Shown one piece after another: positions 50,001 to 57,648 of a DNA stretch of 64,000 bases (position 1 is the first letter of the stretch; each line of letters begins with the position of its first letter). Under the pieces are notes generated by a model. The model searched no databases and was not told where the DNA came from. It saw nothing but the letters and a program-made list of their open reading frames with translations. The DNA lies in NCBI GenBank assembly GCA_032209605.1, contig JASFXZ010000002.1:56608431-56672430 (forward strand), given 5' to 3'. A program made the translations under genes and the position numbers. Origin of the DNA: Mactromeris polynyma (Eukaryota > Mollusca > Bivalvia > Venerida > Mactridae).

Positions 50001-53000
50001 TGTATACAAAATCTAACAAATATATGTAACTTTTTTGACCTAATGTGATATATGCCATCATGTTTCCTTTCTTGTATACAGATCTCAAGGATTTAGAGGA
50101 AAAAGAGCAAACATTAAATGAGTTAGAACGTAAGCAAGAAAATCTGAAAATGTAGGTTTGATTTTCTCATGTTTTATAATTCAAGCTACAAATACATCAA
50201 AACATTGAACATGGATTAGATTTTACTTTATTTTAGACATATATGTATGCATTAAGGGGAAACTCTCCGTTACTGAATGTCAGAGTTGTACTGTATTTGG
50301 ATGGATATAACATTATTTATGATGATGTTAAGTTTATATGATTAGAAATCAGAAAGGAGATCAACTGAATGGCATCAAATTCCATCAATTTCAGTGTTTA
50401 TTTTGTTTTATCCTTGCATCTTTGTGTAAAATCGTGTTTGTAATTCCTTTGGTTGTATGAATAGGCTTGCACTATTTTTCAAAAGTTGGTAGTCAGATTT
50501 GATAAATAAGTAATTAATTTGACAAGCTTATGCAGTTTTAATATGCCACCACCATTTGATGAATGCTGAAGGGGCATAAAGTGTTACCTCTGTCCGTCCA
50601 TGCACAAAATTGGTTTCCAATTAATAACACTTGAAAGGATAGATGGATTCTGTTCATGTTGAGCACTTAAGTAAAGGATAATAAAATACATTTCGGATTC
50701 GATTTTGGTTACAATCTGCCAAATTTTGGAGGAGTTATGGCCCTGTAGCAACTTAAAAGCATTGTGTCCTGTGGACGCATCTAGTTTCAAAATTGACTGT
50801 TTTGGGACAATTTATGGCAAATTGTAGGAACCAGATTGGTGTTTTAATAGACAATGACTATTTGGTTACCTACTATTGCTAGCCTAGTATGACTTTGGTG
50901 GGTATACATATGGGATTTTCTAAAATAATTGTATTTTGTTCCACATGTAAAGTGATACGTTCCTCTTACTTTGACTACAGGGAGATAGTGAAGGTAACTG
51001 ATAGTGTCAAGTCAGAGTCTGATGTTAAGAAGCAGTTGCAGTCCACATTGTGTCAATATGCGGAACAAGATAAACACAGGGAGGAGAAATCATCCCTATC
51101 AGAACAGATTTTGTCTTATCTAACGTAAGTCTCCAATATAATATGTACACCTTTTTTTTTAGTATAGGAACATCTTATCATCTTGTCTAGTTGTGTACTT
51201 TTCCCTCTCAACAATTTTATCAGCAAGTTTGAATTACCTTTTACGTCAAGATAATAGCAAACGATTTAGCACTAATTGTTTAATGTGCTGCCTCTTAATT
51301 TCCGAATTACAACCTCGTGGATGTTGATATAATATTGCATTTAATATTTGTTTTGCTAGTGTGAAATGTTTTATACAATGGATGCAATAAATATGACCGT
51401 GCATGGTGCAAAAACTCAAAGCAGGTTTCACACATGATTGATTCAATCAGTAGTTTTAAGCAATCGATTATCTGGTGAATGTCAGATAAATTGTGACAGG
51501 TATGAAATATAATATACAAAATTATGTGCAAGGAAAAGCCCACTTGATGTTTACAATGATTAGACAACAGATTTGCTCCTATTCGTGTGGTATAACTGGT
51601 TTCTGTTGGCAAAAAGTAAGGAAATTTTATGTAACGGTCCTGGTACAATCTCAAAAAATGTAGGGGGCCGGTCTAATTGTGCAGGAGTATTAAATAGCGT
51701 ATACAGCACTAAAGCAGGTAAGTTTTATAATTTCTATTAATGGGAACTATTTTGCAACTGAAATGTTATGACTTGGATAAATAAAGAATATCAATTTGCT
51801 TCACTATGTATCACCAGGTAAGTGTAAGAATTCGTGTCACTCAAATTGTCTGGTATTTACTGTAGTGTTTTATTCTGGTTTTACTGTAAGTGCTCGTAGC
51901 TTAACAACTTGTGTTCGGTGATCGTTTTTCAACAAAGTTCATTGATGTTTTGATGATTGTATACAGACTTGATGTTGCTTGAATGATATTACTCAAATGT
52001 AAGAATGAAAGCATTTATTGTTTGATAGAAAGAAATAGTTTTACAACATTTTGTTTTCCTACAGATGTAGCGAATGGGATTTAGAAGATGTGGATGATAA
52101 AAAGGCTGTGTTTTCATTCCTTGATGAAAAAGTTGAACTCTGTGTAGAATTTCAGCCTGGGATTAAAGAGAAAAGTATAAGCAATATCTCGCTGAACACT
52201 GTAGATTTAACAGGTATTGGATTGTTATCTCCATTCATTGAAGAGTCCAGTTTTTGGCATTATTTAAAGGGAGAATTTGAGATTTCATGTAGTTACCAAT
52301 TCATGAAGCTGATTAATATTTGAAAGTCTATTATTTATTTGTTTAATTCATGATGTTATTCATGCTTAGTTTATTTGGTTTCACACAAGTTTTCAGCATT
52401 GCTTTATTTGTTCTACATAGCAGTTCTTTCAGGAGTTAATTATCAACCAGTATTAACTTATCCTGCTGTAAGCACCCGACAACTATTCCACTTGAATCAG
52501 AGGTGAGGGACAAATGACTGTAGCCTGATATCCCATGGCGAGATCTGCTTCACGAGGGAATAATTGTAGCCCTATATCCCATGGCGAGATCTGCTTCACG
52601 AAATATTGTTTAAAGCAGTACTGCGTCATCATCATAGCTTAATTGTTCTACCTCAAGTACTTGATGAAATATGACAATTTTAGCTTACATGTTTCTGTGT
52701 TATTTCTGCTCAGTATGGAATTTGCTTCACTATATTTCAGCCAACAGCTGTTTGGAGGATAAAGTAGCAATCAACTTTGTATCTAGAGGGATAAGTATGA
52801 TAGACTTAAAGAAGAAATATAAAACCGTTTCATCTCTTAAAGAGGTTTGTTGTATTTATATGATGTTATATAATGTCTGCATTTCTTCACTTACAATTCA
52901 TTCTGTATGTACCGTAATTTATCATTGAATATTCTTACTTCATGCAAGAGTTGGATGCCAAACTGTAGTATTTCAATTTTGGTAAAAAAACAGTTAACAA

Positions 53001-54650
53001 TAGTTTTGTGACAAACTGTATGTCTATGGAATATCAAGATATCTATAAACTTTTGTAAGTTCTTCTGCTTATTTGTCAACAATTTCCATCTACAAATATG
53101 ATTGATATTGCATGCATTTGGTCGACTCAAAATGTCAAATAAAGAAATTCCTTCCGGACATTTTAGGTGATTTATTGCGACATTTGTTTCAAAGTTGACC
53201 TATTTTTATTGTGTAAATTGGTACCCATTGTTCACTGTATCATTAGTGTGTATTTGTCCAAGCCATGTTTGGACTTAAAAAGAACTATTTTTCTTGTAGC
53301 AAACTGATACAGTTGAGTTTGTATATGTTCATATTTTTTCTTGTAATTGTATTGGGACAGAGCTTTCAGGAATTTAAGCCATTAAAAAATTGGAAGGGAT
53401 GGGTATAATAATAGGGTTGGTCATATCACAGGAAACTGATTATTGAGAAGTATAACTGACAAGAATAGCTTTTTTGTATTGATAATTTTATATTTTAGTT
53501 ACTTCGTGAAGTATCATGTACAATGAGCGAGATCAGAAGATTTTGTATGGAGTTAGAGAAGATTAGTGTGTATCAGGTGTTCAATTCTGTAAATGACAGG
53601 TAGAGACATATACAATGTTGAGATTATTAATGTGTAAATTGCTGTTTTATCTTATGATTTACGAGTATGAACAGCAGTATTTGTTGATTGCTGGTGTTCT
53701 GTCTTATGATAGATTATCAAGTCTTAAATGTTATCAAGACTGTAACAGCTCAAGGTATGATGTAAAAAACAGTTGTGTGTTTAACCCATTCTCATAGCAA
53801 CTGGCTTAGAAATCTATTTCCAAAATTTTGAAAACAAAAGTCTTCAAGTTACAAAATATAATACATCAATATGATAAGCATTATGTACATTTTACTTGTC
53901 AAAATCCGTCCTATGTTCATTGAAATTTGATCATGTTATTGAAATAAATTACACAGTACTATGTAGAATTCAAGTTGCCAATTCTATTGCTGTCAATTTC
54001 AGACTTTTAATTGAACTATGGAGCAGGGAAACGCTGGATTTCTTTTCATTAGAATTTACATTTGATCCCTCTAATCCTCTGACCAGGCCAGTGAGTTGTG
54101 TTGCTACAGTTCAAATAGGAAAACTGTCGTAAGTTTATCTTGCATACCTTATTGACAGTGTTATCATTCTAAGAGTAGGTTTGTATTAAATGTGTCTGGA
54201 TAACTTAGTAATCAGTATTTGTAAGCAAGCGTATGTTTTGTTAATATCTTTTTCCTATATAGATTGCTTTATACAATATCCAAGTTGTATTTATTTAACC
54301 TATGGGTTGTCCCTCTGGTTTATGAAGTTTAGCAAAGGAACTTTGATATGCTTTCTCATATACGACACTAGGAATTATTCCAAAAAAAGACAATTGTCAA
54401 TGAAAAGAATAAATGACAGGTTTTTGCTATGTAGTAACTAAGAGAAAGTTTACTAAATGAATACGTTATATAACATATGGAATAATATCAGACTGTATCT
54501 GAATTTCTTGCAGAATCTTTCATAATTCTTGTTTGGTTGTTTTACAGGTGTAGTGACATTGAAAAGCAACTTCAAACTGTTGAACCAGGTAAAGATTACT
54601 TGGGACGATTGTTACAGAGTGTCGACTTCAAACAGCTACATACAAGATGA
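26007..54650 (+). CDS. KNL1: KNL1 kinetochore scaffold gene, 22 coding exons (whole gene span)
   Basis: KNL1 (Spc105, CASC5) is the outer-kinetochore arm of the KMN network. It recruits PP1 through SILK and RVSF motifs, recruits Bub3-Bub1 through MPS1-phosphorylated MELT repeats, and joins Mis12/Zwint through its C-terminus. Twenty-two exons with GT-AG borders join in consistent phase from ATG 26027 to TGA 54648-54650, giving 1407 residues (human is about 2300). Seen in order: SSILK (12-16), RRVSF (36-40), ITGLDKLL (about 82-89), METT (126-129), then in the large exon MEIT and ten MDET/IEET/MEET/VEET repeats ending GGI. Next comes a Ser/Asn-rich stretch, a charged helical (coiled-coil) region of about residues 1000-1210, and CSEWDLEDVDDKKAVFSF onward, matching the start of the vertebrate RWD region. 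Exon 1 has an AG just before 26007, so a non-coding exon may lie upstream. The identification rests on motif order and recall; exon borders are by eye. Confidence 0.92.
26027..26065 (+). CDS. KNL1: KNL1 coding exon 1
   Basis: Residues 1-13 (MNRKSKSFGRRSS), basic. The ATG at 26027 is the first in the exon, which follows TTTATCTTCAG; the donor is GTAAGT. The last Ser residues begin the SILK motif completed in the next exon. Confidence 0.85.
26324..26347 (+). CDS. KNL1: KNL1 coding exon 2 (SILK motif)
   Basis: A 24-base micro-exon, ILKLDANW (residues 14-21), bordered by TTTTCAG and GTAAGT. Joined to exon 1 it makes SSILK, the first PP1-binding motif of KNL1. Confidence 0.85.
26475..28033. mobile_element. 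TTAA-flanked inverted-end element in KNL1 intron 2
   Basis: TTAA at 26471-26474 and 28034-28037 flank ends that are inverse complements with one or two differences (CCCTTTATTCCATG on the left, TATGGAGTAAAGGG on the right). This is the pattern of a non-autonomous piggyBac-like element of about 1.56 kb. It contains a run of 12 G near 27055 and the hairpin at 27520-27597. No transposase is seen. The pairing of the two ends is an inference. Confidence 0.55.
27520..27597. repeat. 34-bp-arm hairpin, family H copy 1
   Basis: Arms 27521-27554 and 27563-27596 pair at 32 of 34 positions around the 8-base centre GTATTTAT. A related hairpin with identical centre and geometry is at 39547-39624. Confidence 0.9.
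28220..28296 (+). CDS. KNL1: KNL1 coding exon 3 (RRVSF, PP1 docking)
   Basis: Residues 22-47. Contains RQSSRRVSFAETYQVK; RRVSF is the canonical PP1-docking motif, and its Ser is the Aurora B-type phosphosite in vertebrates. Acceptor ACACAG, donor GTATGT, ends in phase 2. Confidence 0.92.
28878..28933 (+). CDS. KNL1: KNL1 coding exon 4
   Basis: Residues 47-65, EFPRDSPRAFKDVDHDVE. Acceptor TTTTTTAG, donor GTAACT; the phases fit exon 3 and exon 5. Confidence 0.82.
29381..29510. mobile_element. Short inverted-end element (MITE-like) in KNL1 intron 4
   Basis: Ends TTCAGGGGAGAGAAT and ATTCTCACCCCTGAA are inverse complements with one difference. Part of its interior (TTTGGTCAGATATGTGCAAAA) is repeated near 48635 in intron 14, supporting a dispersed element. 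It ends 29 bases before exon 5. Confidence 0.55.
29540..29561 (+). CDS. KNL1: KNL1 coding exon 5
   Basis: Micro-exon of 22 bases encoding DAPEPTD plus two bases. Acceptor TTATTTCAG, donor GTGAGT, phases consistent on both sides. Confidence 0.75.
30037..30068 (+). CDS. KNL1: KNL1 coding exon 6
   Basis: Encodes NGGQTKSEGIT (about residues 73-83). Acceptor TTTCAG, donor GTAATA. The closing IT joins exon 7 to form the conserved ITG segment. Confidence 0.82.
30250..31770. repeat. 51-bp minisatellite in KNL1 intron 6 (about 29 copies)
   Basis: Tandem copies of a 51-bp unit containing TGAGGTTTGAGCATGTCTGA and TGATGCAAGTTTGAGCACAT. The unit equals 17 codons and lacks stops on the minus strand, so all three minus frames stay open for about 460-480 codons. 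These are repeat artefacts inside an intron. The rightmost copies degrade into ATCTTAGTGATACGAG-type sequence. Confidence 0.95.
32002..32045 (+). CDS. KNL1: KNL1 coding exon 7 (ITGLDKLL)
   Basis: Encodes GLDKLLTGTIQTPYQ; with exon 6 it reads ITGLDKLLTGTIQTP, which resembles the ITGMNTLL...PIQT segment of vertebrate KNL1. Acceptor ATTACAG, donor GTAACA. Confidence 0.88.
32558..32772 (+). CDS. KNL1: KNL1 coding exon 8 (first MELT-like motif)
   Basis: Residues 99-170. Contains DMETTYAGGEIRTCF, the first MELT-like site (METT at 126-129), then VELTFDASSLLQSLKG. Acceptor TTTCAG, donor GTAACA, exits in phase 2. Confidence 0.88.
33889..35308. mobile_element. TTAA-flanked inverted-end element in KNL1 intron 8
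   Basis: TTAA at 33885-33888 and 35309-35312 flank inverse-complement ends (GGTATTCCACCCATAAT and ATTGTGGGTAGAATACC). This suggests a piggyBac-like non-autonomous element of about 1.4 kb. Inside lies a dispersed-repeat segment (34017-34500). No transposase is seen. Confidence 0.6.
34017..34500 (+). repeat. Dispersed repeat (GGGGGCATA...GGACGCATTCTAG type)
   Basis: Begins TATGCCCCAACTCTAAAAGG, carries CGTCCGTCCG words, two imperfect internal copies of an AAGTTATGGCCCTTGAC block, and ends near CCCATGGACGCATTCTAG. A shorter relative is at 50542-50786 and a left-end-like piece at 42897-42960. The class is unknown. Confidence 0.6.
35746..37940 (+). CDS. KNL1: KNL1 coding exon 9 (MELT-repeat array)
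   Basis: A 2195-base exon (residues 170-901) carrying the Bub3-Bub1 docking array. MEIT lies near 35999. Then come MDETKCIGGI (about 36173), IEETKVVGGI (36365), MEETKALGSI (36473), MEETKPIGGI (36592), MEETRPVGGI (36713), four VEETRPVGGI (about 36830, 36947, 37064, 37181) and MEETKCITSV (37346). The four VEET copies sit in exact 39-codon tandem units. A basic SPVHKRQKLF near 37810 could be a nuclear localisation signal. Acceptor TTTACAG. The donor TTTG|GTTTGT is weak, and unspliced reading would stop after 14 further codons at 37984. Confidence 0.9.
36746..37213 (+). repeat. KNL1: 4 x 117-bp in-frame tandem repeat inside KNL1 exon 9
   Basis: Four consecutive 117-bp units (39 codons; residues 504-659), each ending MPVEETRPVGGIL. 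Units 3 and 4 are almost identical in DNA, unit 1 differs most, so the expansion is recent and still homogenising. Confidence 0.93.
39547..39624. repeat. 34-bp-arm hairpin, family H copy 2
   Basis: Arms 39548-39581 and 39590-39623 pair at 31 of 34 positions around GTATTTAT. It has the same size, outer TCGAGGG, centre and core TAACTCC-type sequence as the hairpin at 27520-27597. The middle of the arms differs from copy 1 in a compensated way. Confidence 0.9.
40356..41612 (+). repeat. Dispersed element with seven 161-bp internal tandem units
   Basis: Starts TTATACGCCTGTTTGAAAAA, then repeats a unit of about 161 bp containing CTCTAAGTCAAAGAGTTTTC, GGGCATAATATCTCGGCC and AATTATGGCCCTTGAATTAT. 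Unit starts fall near 40425, 40585, 40746, 40906, 41066, 41228 and 41390. It ends near TGTGACAGTTTGGTACTCTT. The same element with about two units is at 56728-57150. It lies in KNL1 intron 9. Class unknown. Confidence 0.8.
42340..42486. repeat. Long imperfect hairpin upstream of KNL1 exon 10
   Basis: Arms of roughly 70 bases (from 42340 and back from 42486) form an imperfect inverted repeat. Its best-matched part is GAGTTCTCTCTCTTTATCCC against GGGATGAAGGGAGAGAACTC, and its centre lies near GTATATAC (42410). It ends 40 bases before the exon 10 acceptor. Confidence 0.75.
42527..42750 (+). CDS. KNL1: KNL1 coding exon 10 (Ser/Asn-rich linker)
   Basis: Residues 902-976, starting GIDDEPMPDTMNASLSPG and ending NKSFAVCSFVIP; low-complexity Ser/Asn/His/Thr in between. 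Acceptor TTTCAG, donor GTAAGT. It joins exon 9 in phase 1 and exits in phase 0. Confidence 0.82.
43203..43292 (+). CDS. KNL1: KNL1 coding exon 11
   Basis: Exactly 30 codons, NGPMTLDTFYKLTFSLLSK through STVFH, residues 977-1006. Acceptor TATTTCAG, donor GTAAGT. Probably the beginning of the C-terminal helical region. Confidence 0.82.
43300..44640. repeat. 12-bp AT-rich minisatellite in KNL1 intron 11 (about 110 copies)
   Basis: Copies of 12-bp words of the TTGTATTATATC and TTGTATTCTATA type, starting just after the exon 11 donor. The unit is four codons, so stop-free frames (YILYSILYY on plus, IIQYRIQD on minus) run for hundreds of codons on both strands. These are artefacts. Confidence 0.95.
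45406..45515 (+). CDS. KNL1: KNL1 coding exon 12
   Basis: Residues 1007-1043, starting NFESDDLIEIIEAELTIGPK; Lys/Glu-rich helical sequence. Acceptor ACTTCAG, donor GTACAA, exits in phase 2. Confidence 0.85.
46965..47055 (+). CDS. KNL1: KNL1 coding exon 13
   Basis: Residues 1043-1073, SQENIEWLEKMLEETQPKIF and on to AKSDE; coiled-coil-like. Acceptor TTACAG, donor GTTTGT. Confidence 0.85.
47092..47362. mobile_element. TA-flanked element with 17-bp internal repeats
   Basis: TA on each side (47090-47091 and 47363-47364). The ends CAGTAAAACC and GGTTTTATTG are roughly inverse complements. The interior is about ten copies of a 17-bp unit, AGACCACCTCAATAATA. It looks like a Tc1/pogo-type MITE expanded by internal tandem duplication, in KNL1 intron 13. 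Confidence 0.6.
47687..48023. mobile_element. pogo/Tc-like MITE in KNL1 intron 13
   Basis: The left end ACTTGGACCTCGTTTATTCG and right end AATGAACGAGGTGCGACTG are inverted with some mismatches. TA follows on the right, but the left TA is not intact. The left half is shared with the fragment at 20883-21035. Confidence 0.6.
48237..48353 (+). CDS. KNL1: KNL1 coding exon 14
   Basis: Exactly 39 codons, residues 1074-1112, MNEISKGLRSLLQACHKQVY through ELKDIQ; helical. Acceptor CTACAG, donor GTAAGT. Confidence 0.87.
49240..49330 (+). CDS. KNL1: KNL1 coding exon 15
   Basis: Residues 1113-1142, ENGIKKAGEILDKVQTDNTY through SLDE; helical. Acceptor AATTCAG, donor GTATTT, exits in phase 1. Confidence 0.85.
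50082..50151 (+). CDS. KNL1: KNL1 coding exon 16
   Basis: About residues 1143-1166, DLKDLEEKEQTLNELERKQE; strongly heptad-like coiled coil. Acceptor TATACAG, donor GTAGGT. Confidence 0.85.
50542..50786 (+). repeat. Dispersed repeat, shorter relative of 34017-34500
   Basis: Starts ATGCCACCACCATTTGATGA, contains CTGTCCGTCCATGCACAAAA and GAGTTATGGCCCTG, and ends GTGGACGCATCTAGTTTC. Lies in KNL1 intron 16. Confidence 0.55.
50981..51124 (+). CDS. KNL1: KNL1 coding exon 17
   Basis: About residues 1166-1214, EIVKVTDSVKSESDVKKQLQ through SEQILSYLT; end of the coiled coil. Acceptor ACTACAG, donor GTAAGT. Confidence 0.87.
52065..52213 (+). CDS. KNL1: KNL1 coding exon 18 (start of RWD region, CSEWDL)
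   Basis: About residues 1214-1263. Begins CSEWDLEDVDDKKAVFSFLD, closely resembling the CSEWDLxxWxDDxAVFTF start of the vertebrate KNL1 C-terminal domain that binds Mis12/Nsl1. Acceptor CCTACAG, donor GTATTG. Confidence 0.92.
52741..52844 (+). CDS. KNL1: KNL1 coding exon 19
   Basis: Residues 1264-1298, ANSCLEDKVAINFVSRGISM through VSSLKE; beta-strand-like, inside the RWD region. Acceptor TTTCAG, donor GTTTGT. Confidence 0.85.
53499..53599 (+). CDS. KNL1: KNL1 coding exon 20
   Basis: Residues 1299-1332, LLREVSCTMSEIRRFCMELE through FNSVNDR; a helix between the RWD domains by position. Acceptor ATTTTAG, donor GTAGAG. Confidence 0.83.
54003..54128 (+). CDS. KNL1: KNL1 coding exon 21
   Basis: Residues 1332-1374, LLIELWSRETLDFFSLEFTF then DPSNPLTRPVSCVATVQIGKL; RWD-type strands. 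Acceptor AATTTCAG, donor GTAAGT. Confidence 0.85.
54548..54650 (+). CDS. KNL1: KNL1 coding exon 22 (C-terminus)
   Basis: Encodes CSDIEKQLQTVEPGKDYLGR LLQSVDFKQLHTR and stop TGA at 54648-54650. The GKDYLGRLLQSV helix corresponds to the final helix of KNL1 (NNYLKNVVKQI in human). Acceptor TTTACAG. No clear AATAAA lies in the next 130 bases before the hAT-like element. Confidence 0.88.
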
Positions 54651-54789
54651 CAACATCAAATATAAACCAGTCTTTAACCACTATACTTTCTGTCCTGTAT
54701 CTTCTCTACAATTTCTTCCTATTTATCATTTATTCCAAAAAACAAATATAATCTCATAATGAATGGTCAAGTTATTTGTGATGTTATAT

Positions 54790-55784
54790 TAGTGATGGGA
54801 TATCGGTTGGAGAACTGCAACCGATTATCGGTTGGAATCGGTTAGCAAACCGATGCGATATATCGGAAAAATAATCGGTTAAATGTTATTTATTTTCATA
54901 ATTTTCTATTCAGATATTTATGTCTTAAAAGTGACTGACTGACTGTTTTACTTAAATTCTAATGATCTTTTGAAAAAGTAAAGAACTTAAATTACAATCT
55001 GGTGTATACATAGCTGGCATTTGTGAGAACTGACTGGTATTATAGTGGTATATACCTCTGTAACAATGTACATATCTAGCATATTTAGTACAAACAAGTT
55101 GAACAACAGCATTATTCACATAAAAAACTGTTTTACACTTTAACATGTACATTGAATGTCACTGAAAAAATCAAGTTGCATAAAAAACTAAGTTCTTTCC
55201 ACCGATATTACATAATAATGGATATAGAAATGTCACAGCATTTTTGTCCCTTGTCGACAGATAGATTCAATCGGACATACCGTTATAAAATACGAAAATC
55301 TATCAAAGTTTTGCTAATTCTTTCGAACTTATTTTTTGACGCTATGGGCGCCGCCATATTGACAGTTGTGCCTAACTGTACGATGTTAAATAAATTTTCA
55401 TTGGATAACTGCAACGAAATACTAACGCTTCATTGGCTGACCATTTGCCGGCATACTTCGGTTTTAACCGTTAAGCATTAATCATGTCTGATATTTCGGA
55501 TACTTTAAACTTTCGGACAGGCACGCGTTCTTTCTATTAAAGTGGGGACAATATATTAGCAAAACATTAATGATTGGGTGATTAAATATCTCCGACTCTC
55601 TATTGCCGTCTGCTAGAGCGGCCATTTTGCGCGCTTTCAGAGTTATTTCCCATTCGGAAATCTTCGTTCGTACCCGCGAGTATTCGTACCCGCTATCGAC
55701 TCGGAGAAAACACAATCGATTATCGGAATCGGTTGGGCTTTTCTAGCCGTTAATCGATTATACCCGCTAATCGGCCCATCACTA
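54790..55784. mobile_element. Non-autonomous hAT-like element with 8-bp TSD
   Basis: Ends TAGTGATGGG and CCCATCACTA are perfect 10-bp inverse complements. They are flanked by identical TGTTATAT at 54782-54789 and 55785-55792, the 8-bp target duplication of hAT transposons. Subterminal regions are rich in ATCGGTT / AACCGAT words. No transposase is visible in its 995 bp. It starts 140 bp after the KNL1 stop and could influence KNL1 transcript ends. Confidence 0.9.
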
Positions 55785-55792
55785 TGTTATAT

Positions 55793-56727
55793 GTTAACAT
55801 AGTGTATGTATATAAATGCATTTTTTTCATACCTCATTATCATTAACGCACGTCTGTTACTTTAATAGGCTTCATCTGTTGAAATATATATTCAGAATTT
55901 ATCTTCTGGGACACTTCAGGAAATTTTAGTAGTCTTGTTTTGCTTATTTGTGCTTTTAATCTTCCAAGTAGGCAAATTAAATTTATAGTGATTTCTATGA
56001 AATTCTGATCCTATTCTTGGTAAATAGGGGGAATGTCTCCAACTTGTATAAATTCAAGAATTTTCTGTACAGGCATGTGGAACTACAGATTTCAATATGG
56101 CCATTTTTGAGATTGATGTAAAATTTATGTATATTACATGTATGTACGCATCCCCTTGACCCCTTCCATGAAAAGTTTCGCAGATTTTTAATTTTTTCCC
56201 TTCTCATGCCTGACATACAGTTAATTGGTTTCTGTAATGTTCCTATATAAAGGAAAGTGTGTGCCAATAAAGTATGATGAGCCAATCTTATATACATGTA
56301 TAAGTATGTGTATATCTAATAAATGTATTTATGACAAATTGTTTTGTTTTTATGTTGAAATGAAATTAAAACAATGGCAGACTCTCATCTGCTGAAACCA
56401 ATCTTGTGTTGCCCAGGATAAAATCTGTTCATAACAGTTGGCATAATTATTATTATTATGGCATTGTTGGCATATTATCTCAATTCTGATAAACATTCAC
56501 TCACATGGGAAACAAAATAAGTGTTCTGAAGAAATAATAATTTACACTTGTGTAGTTTGAAATCAAATTCGAAAACTAGAAGTCTGTCAATAGGACACAG
56601 ATGCCCCCAATTCACTCACGTTGCATAACTCTGCTCTTAAAAAATAAATCAAATTGAAAAAAAACAGGCGTGCAATTTTGTGAGAAGACAAATATTCCTT
56701 TTTAGTTTCGTTACTCAGGTCAAATAC
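55793..56727. other. Intergenic sequence, no gene seen
   Basis: Between convergent KNL1 and the minus-strand gene. Short frames lack motifs. A fragment near 56578-56615 resembles an inverted end of the GGACGCAT dispersed repeat. Confidence 0.4.
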
Positions 56728-57150
56728 TTTTTATACGCCCGTTTGAAAAGGGAACACCCTTGGCTGGCGTTTTCATCCGATCTTTACCGAACTTGGTGAA
56801 AATGTTTGTGTGCATAATATCTGGGCCAAGTTCGATAACTAGCCGCATCGCCCCAGGCACTTCTGAATTATGACCCTTGAATTATCAAAAATTTACTAAA
56901 TTAGCCTTGTCTGCTCTCTATTGACCGAATAAGCCTTGTCCGCTCTCTAAGTCAGTTTTCATCCGATCTTTACCAAACTTGATGAAAATGTTTGTGGGCA
57001 TAATATCTAGGCCAAGTTCGATAACCAGCCATATCGCTCCAGTCACTCGGGAGTTATCACCCTTTGATTTTAGAAATTACCTAAAATTTTTAACTCTGAG
57101 CTCTCGACTTATGACGGGCGTATTTTGTGACAGTTTGCCACTCTTGTTGA
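56728..57150 (+). repeat. Dispersed element, short relative of 40356-41612
   Basis: Begins TTTATACGCCCGTTTGAAAA, carries about two degenerate copies of the 161-bp unit (GATCTTTACC, GGGCATAATATCT, CACTTCTGAATTATG), and ends TGTGACAGTTTGCCACTCTT. It shares both ends with the copy in KNL1 intron 9, so the element has defined termini. Confidence 0.75.
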
Positions 57151-57603
57151 GATATGAGAGACTCCAGTGTAAGTCGCACAGACTGACTGATGGACAAGGG
57201 TAAGTCGAAGTGCCCCCCACACTTAATGGTTGCACAAAAAATGTACTTCAACATTTCTATGATAATCTATATACATTTGTAGTGATTACAACTTAAATTC
57301 AGCTGTTGAAGGACCTTGAAACAAGCAGCATTATATACAAATTAACTTCAGTATAAAGTCATATCTTTCACATGTAGGGTCACATATTTCATTGTAACTG
57401 GAATCTACTCAGTATATCACATGTTCAGGTTGCAGAAATCTCATTGCAGTAAATCCATGTTTCGGTACACACTATGATGCAAACATATATACAGCACTTG
57501 TTTTACTCAGACTTCATGTTGTCAAACTAAGTAACATTATGGTTTATACCAATAAACCTGATCAGTATGTACAGTTGTAGATAACAAATTGATGGAGTAT
57601 TTT

Positions 57604-57648
57604 TCATGAAGCAGAAAACCTTACAACTGGTTTCTTCACTCTTTGACT
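57604..57648 (-). CDS. Unidentified gene, last coding exon
   Basis: Minus strand TTTTCAG acceptor, then SQRVKKPVVRFSAS and TGA (57604-57606). Phase 0, fitting the upstream exon. Confidence 0.7.
   Translation of the reverse strand, partial: SQRVKKPVVRFSAS

Noticed and set aside
55152..55481. 109-codon plus-strand frame
   Set aside because: Lies wholly inside the hAT-like element, has no transposase motif and looks like chance.
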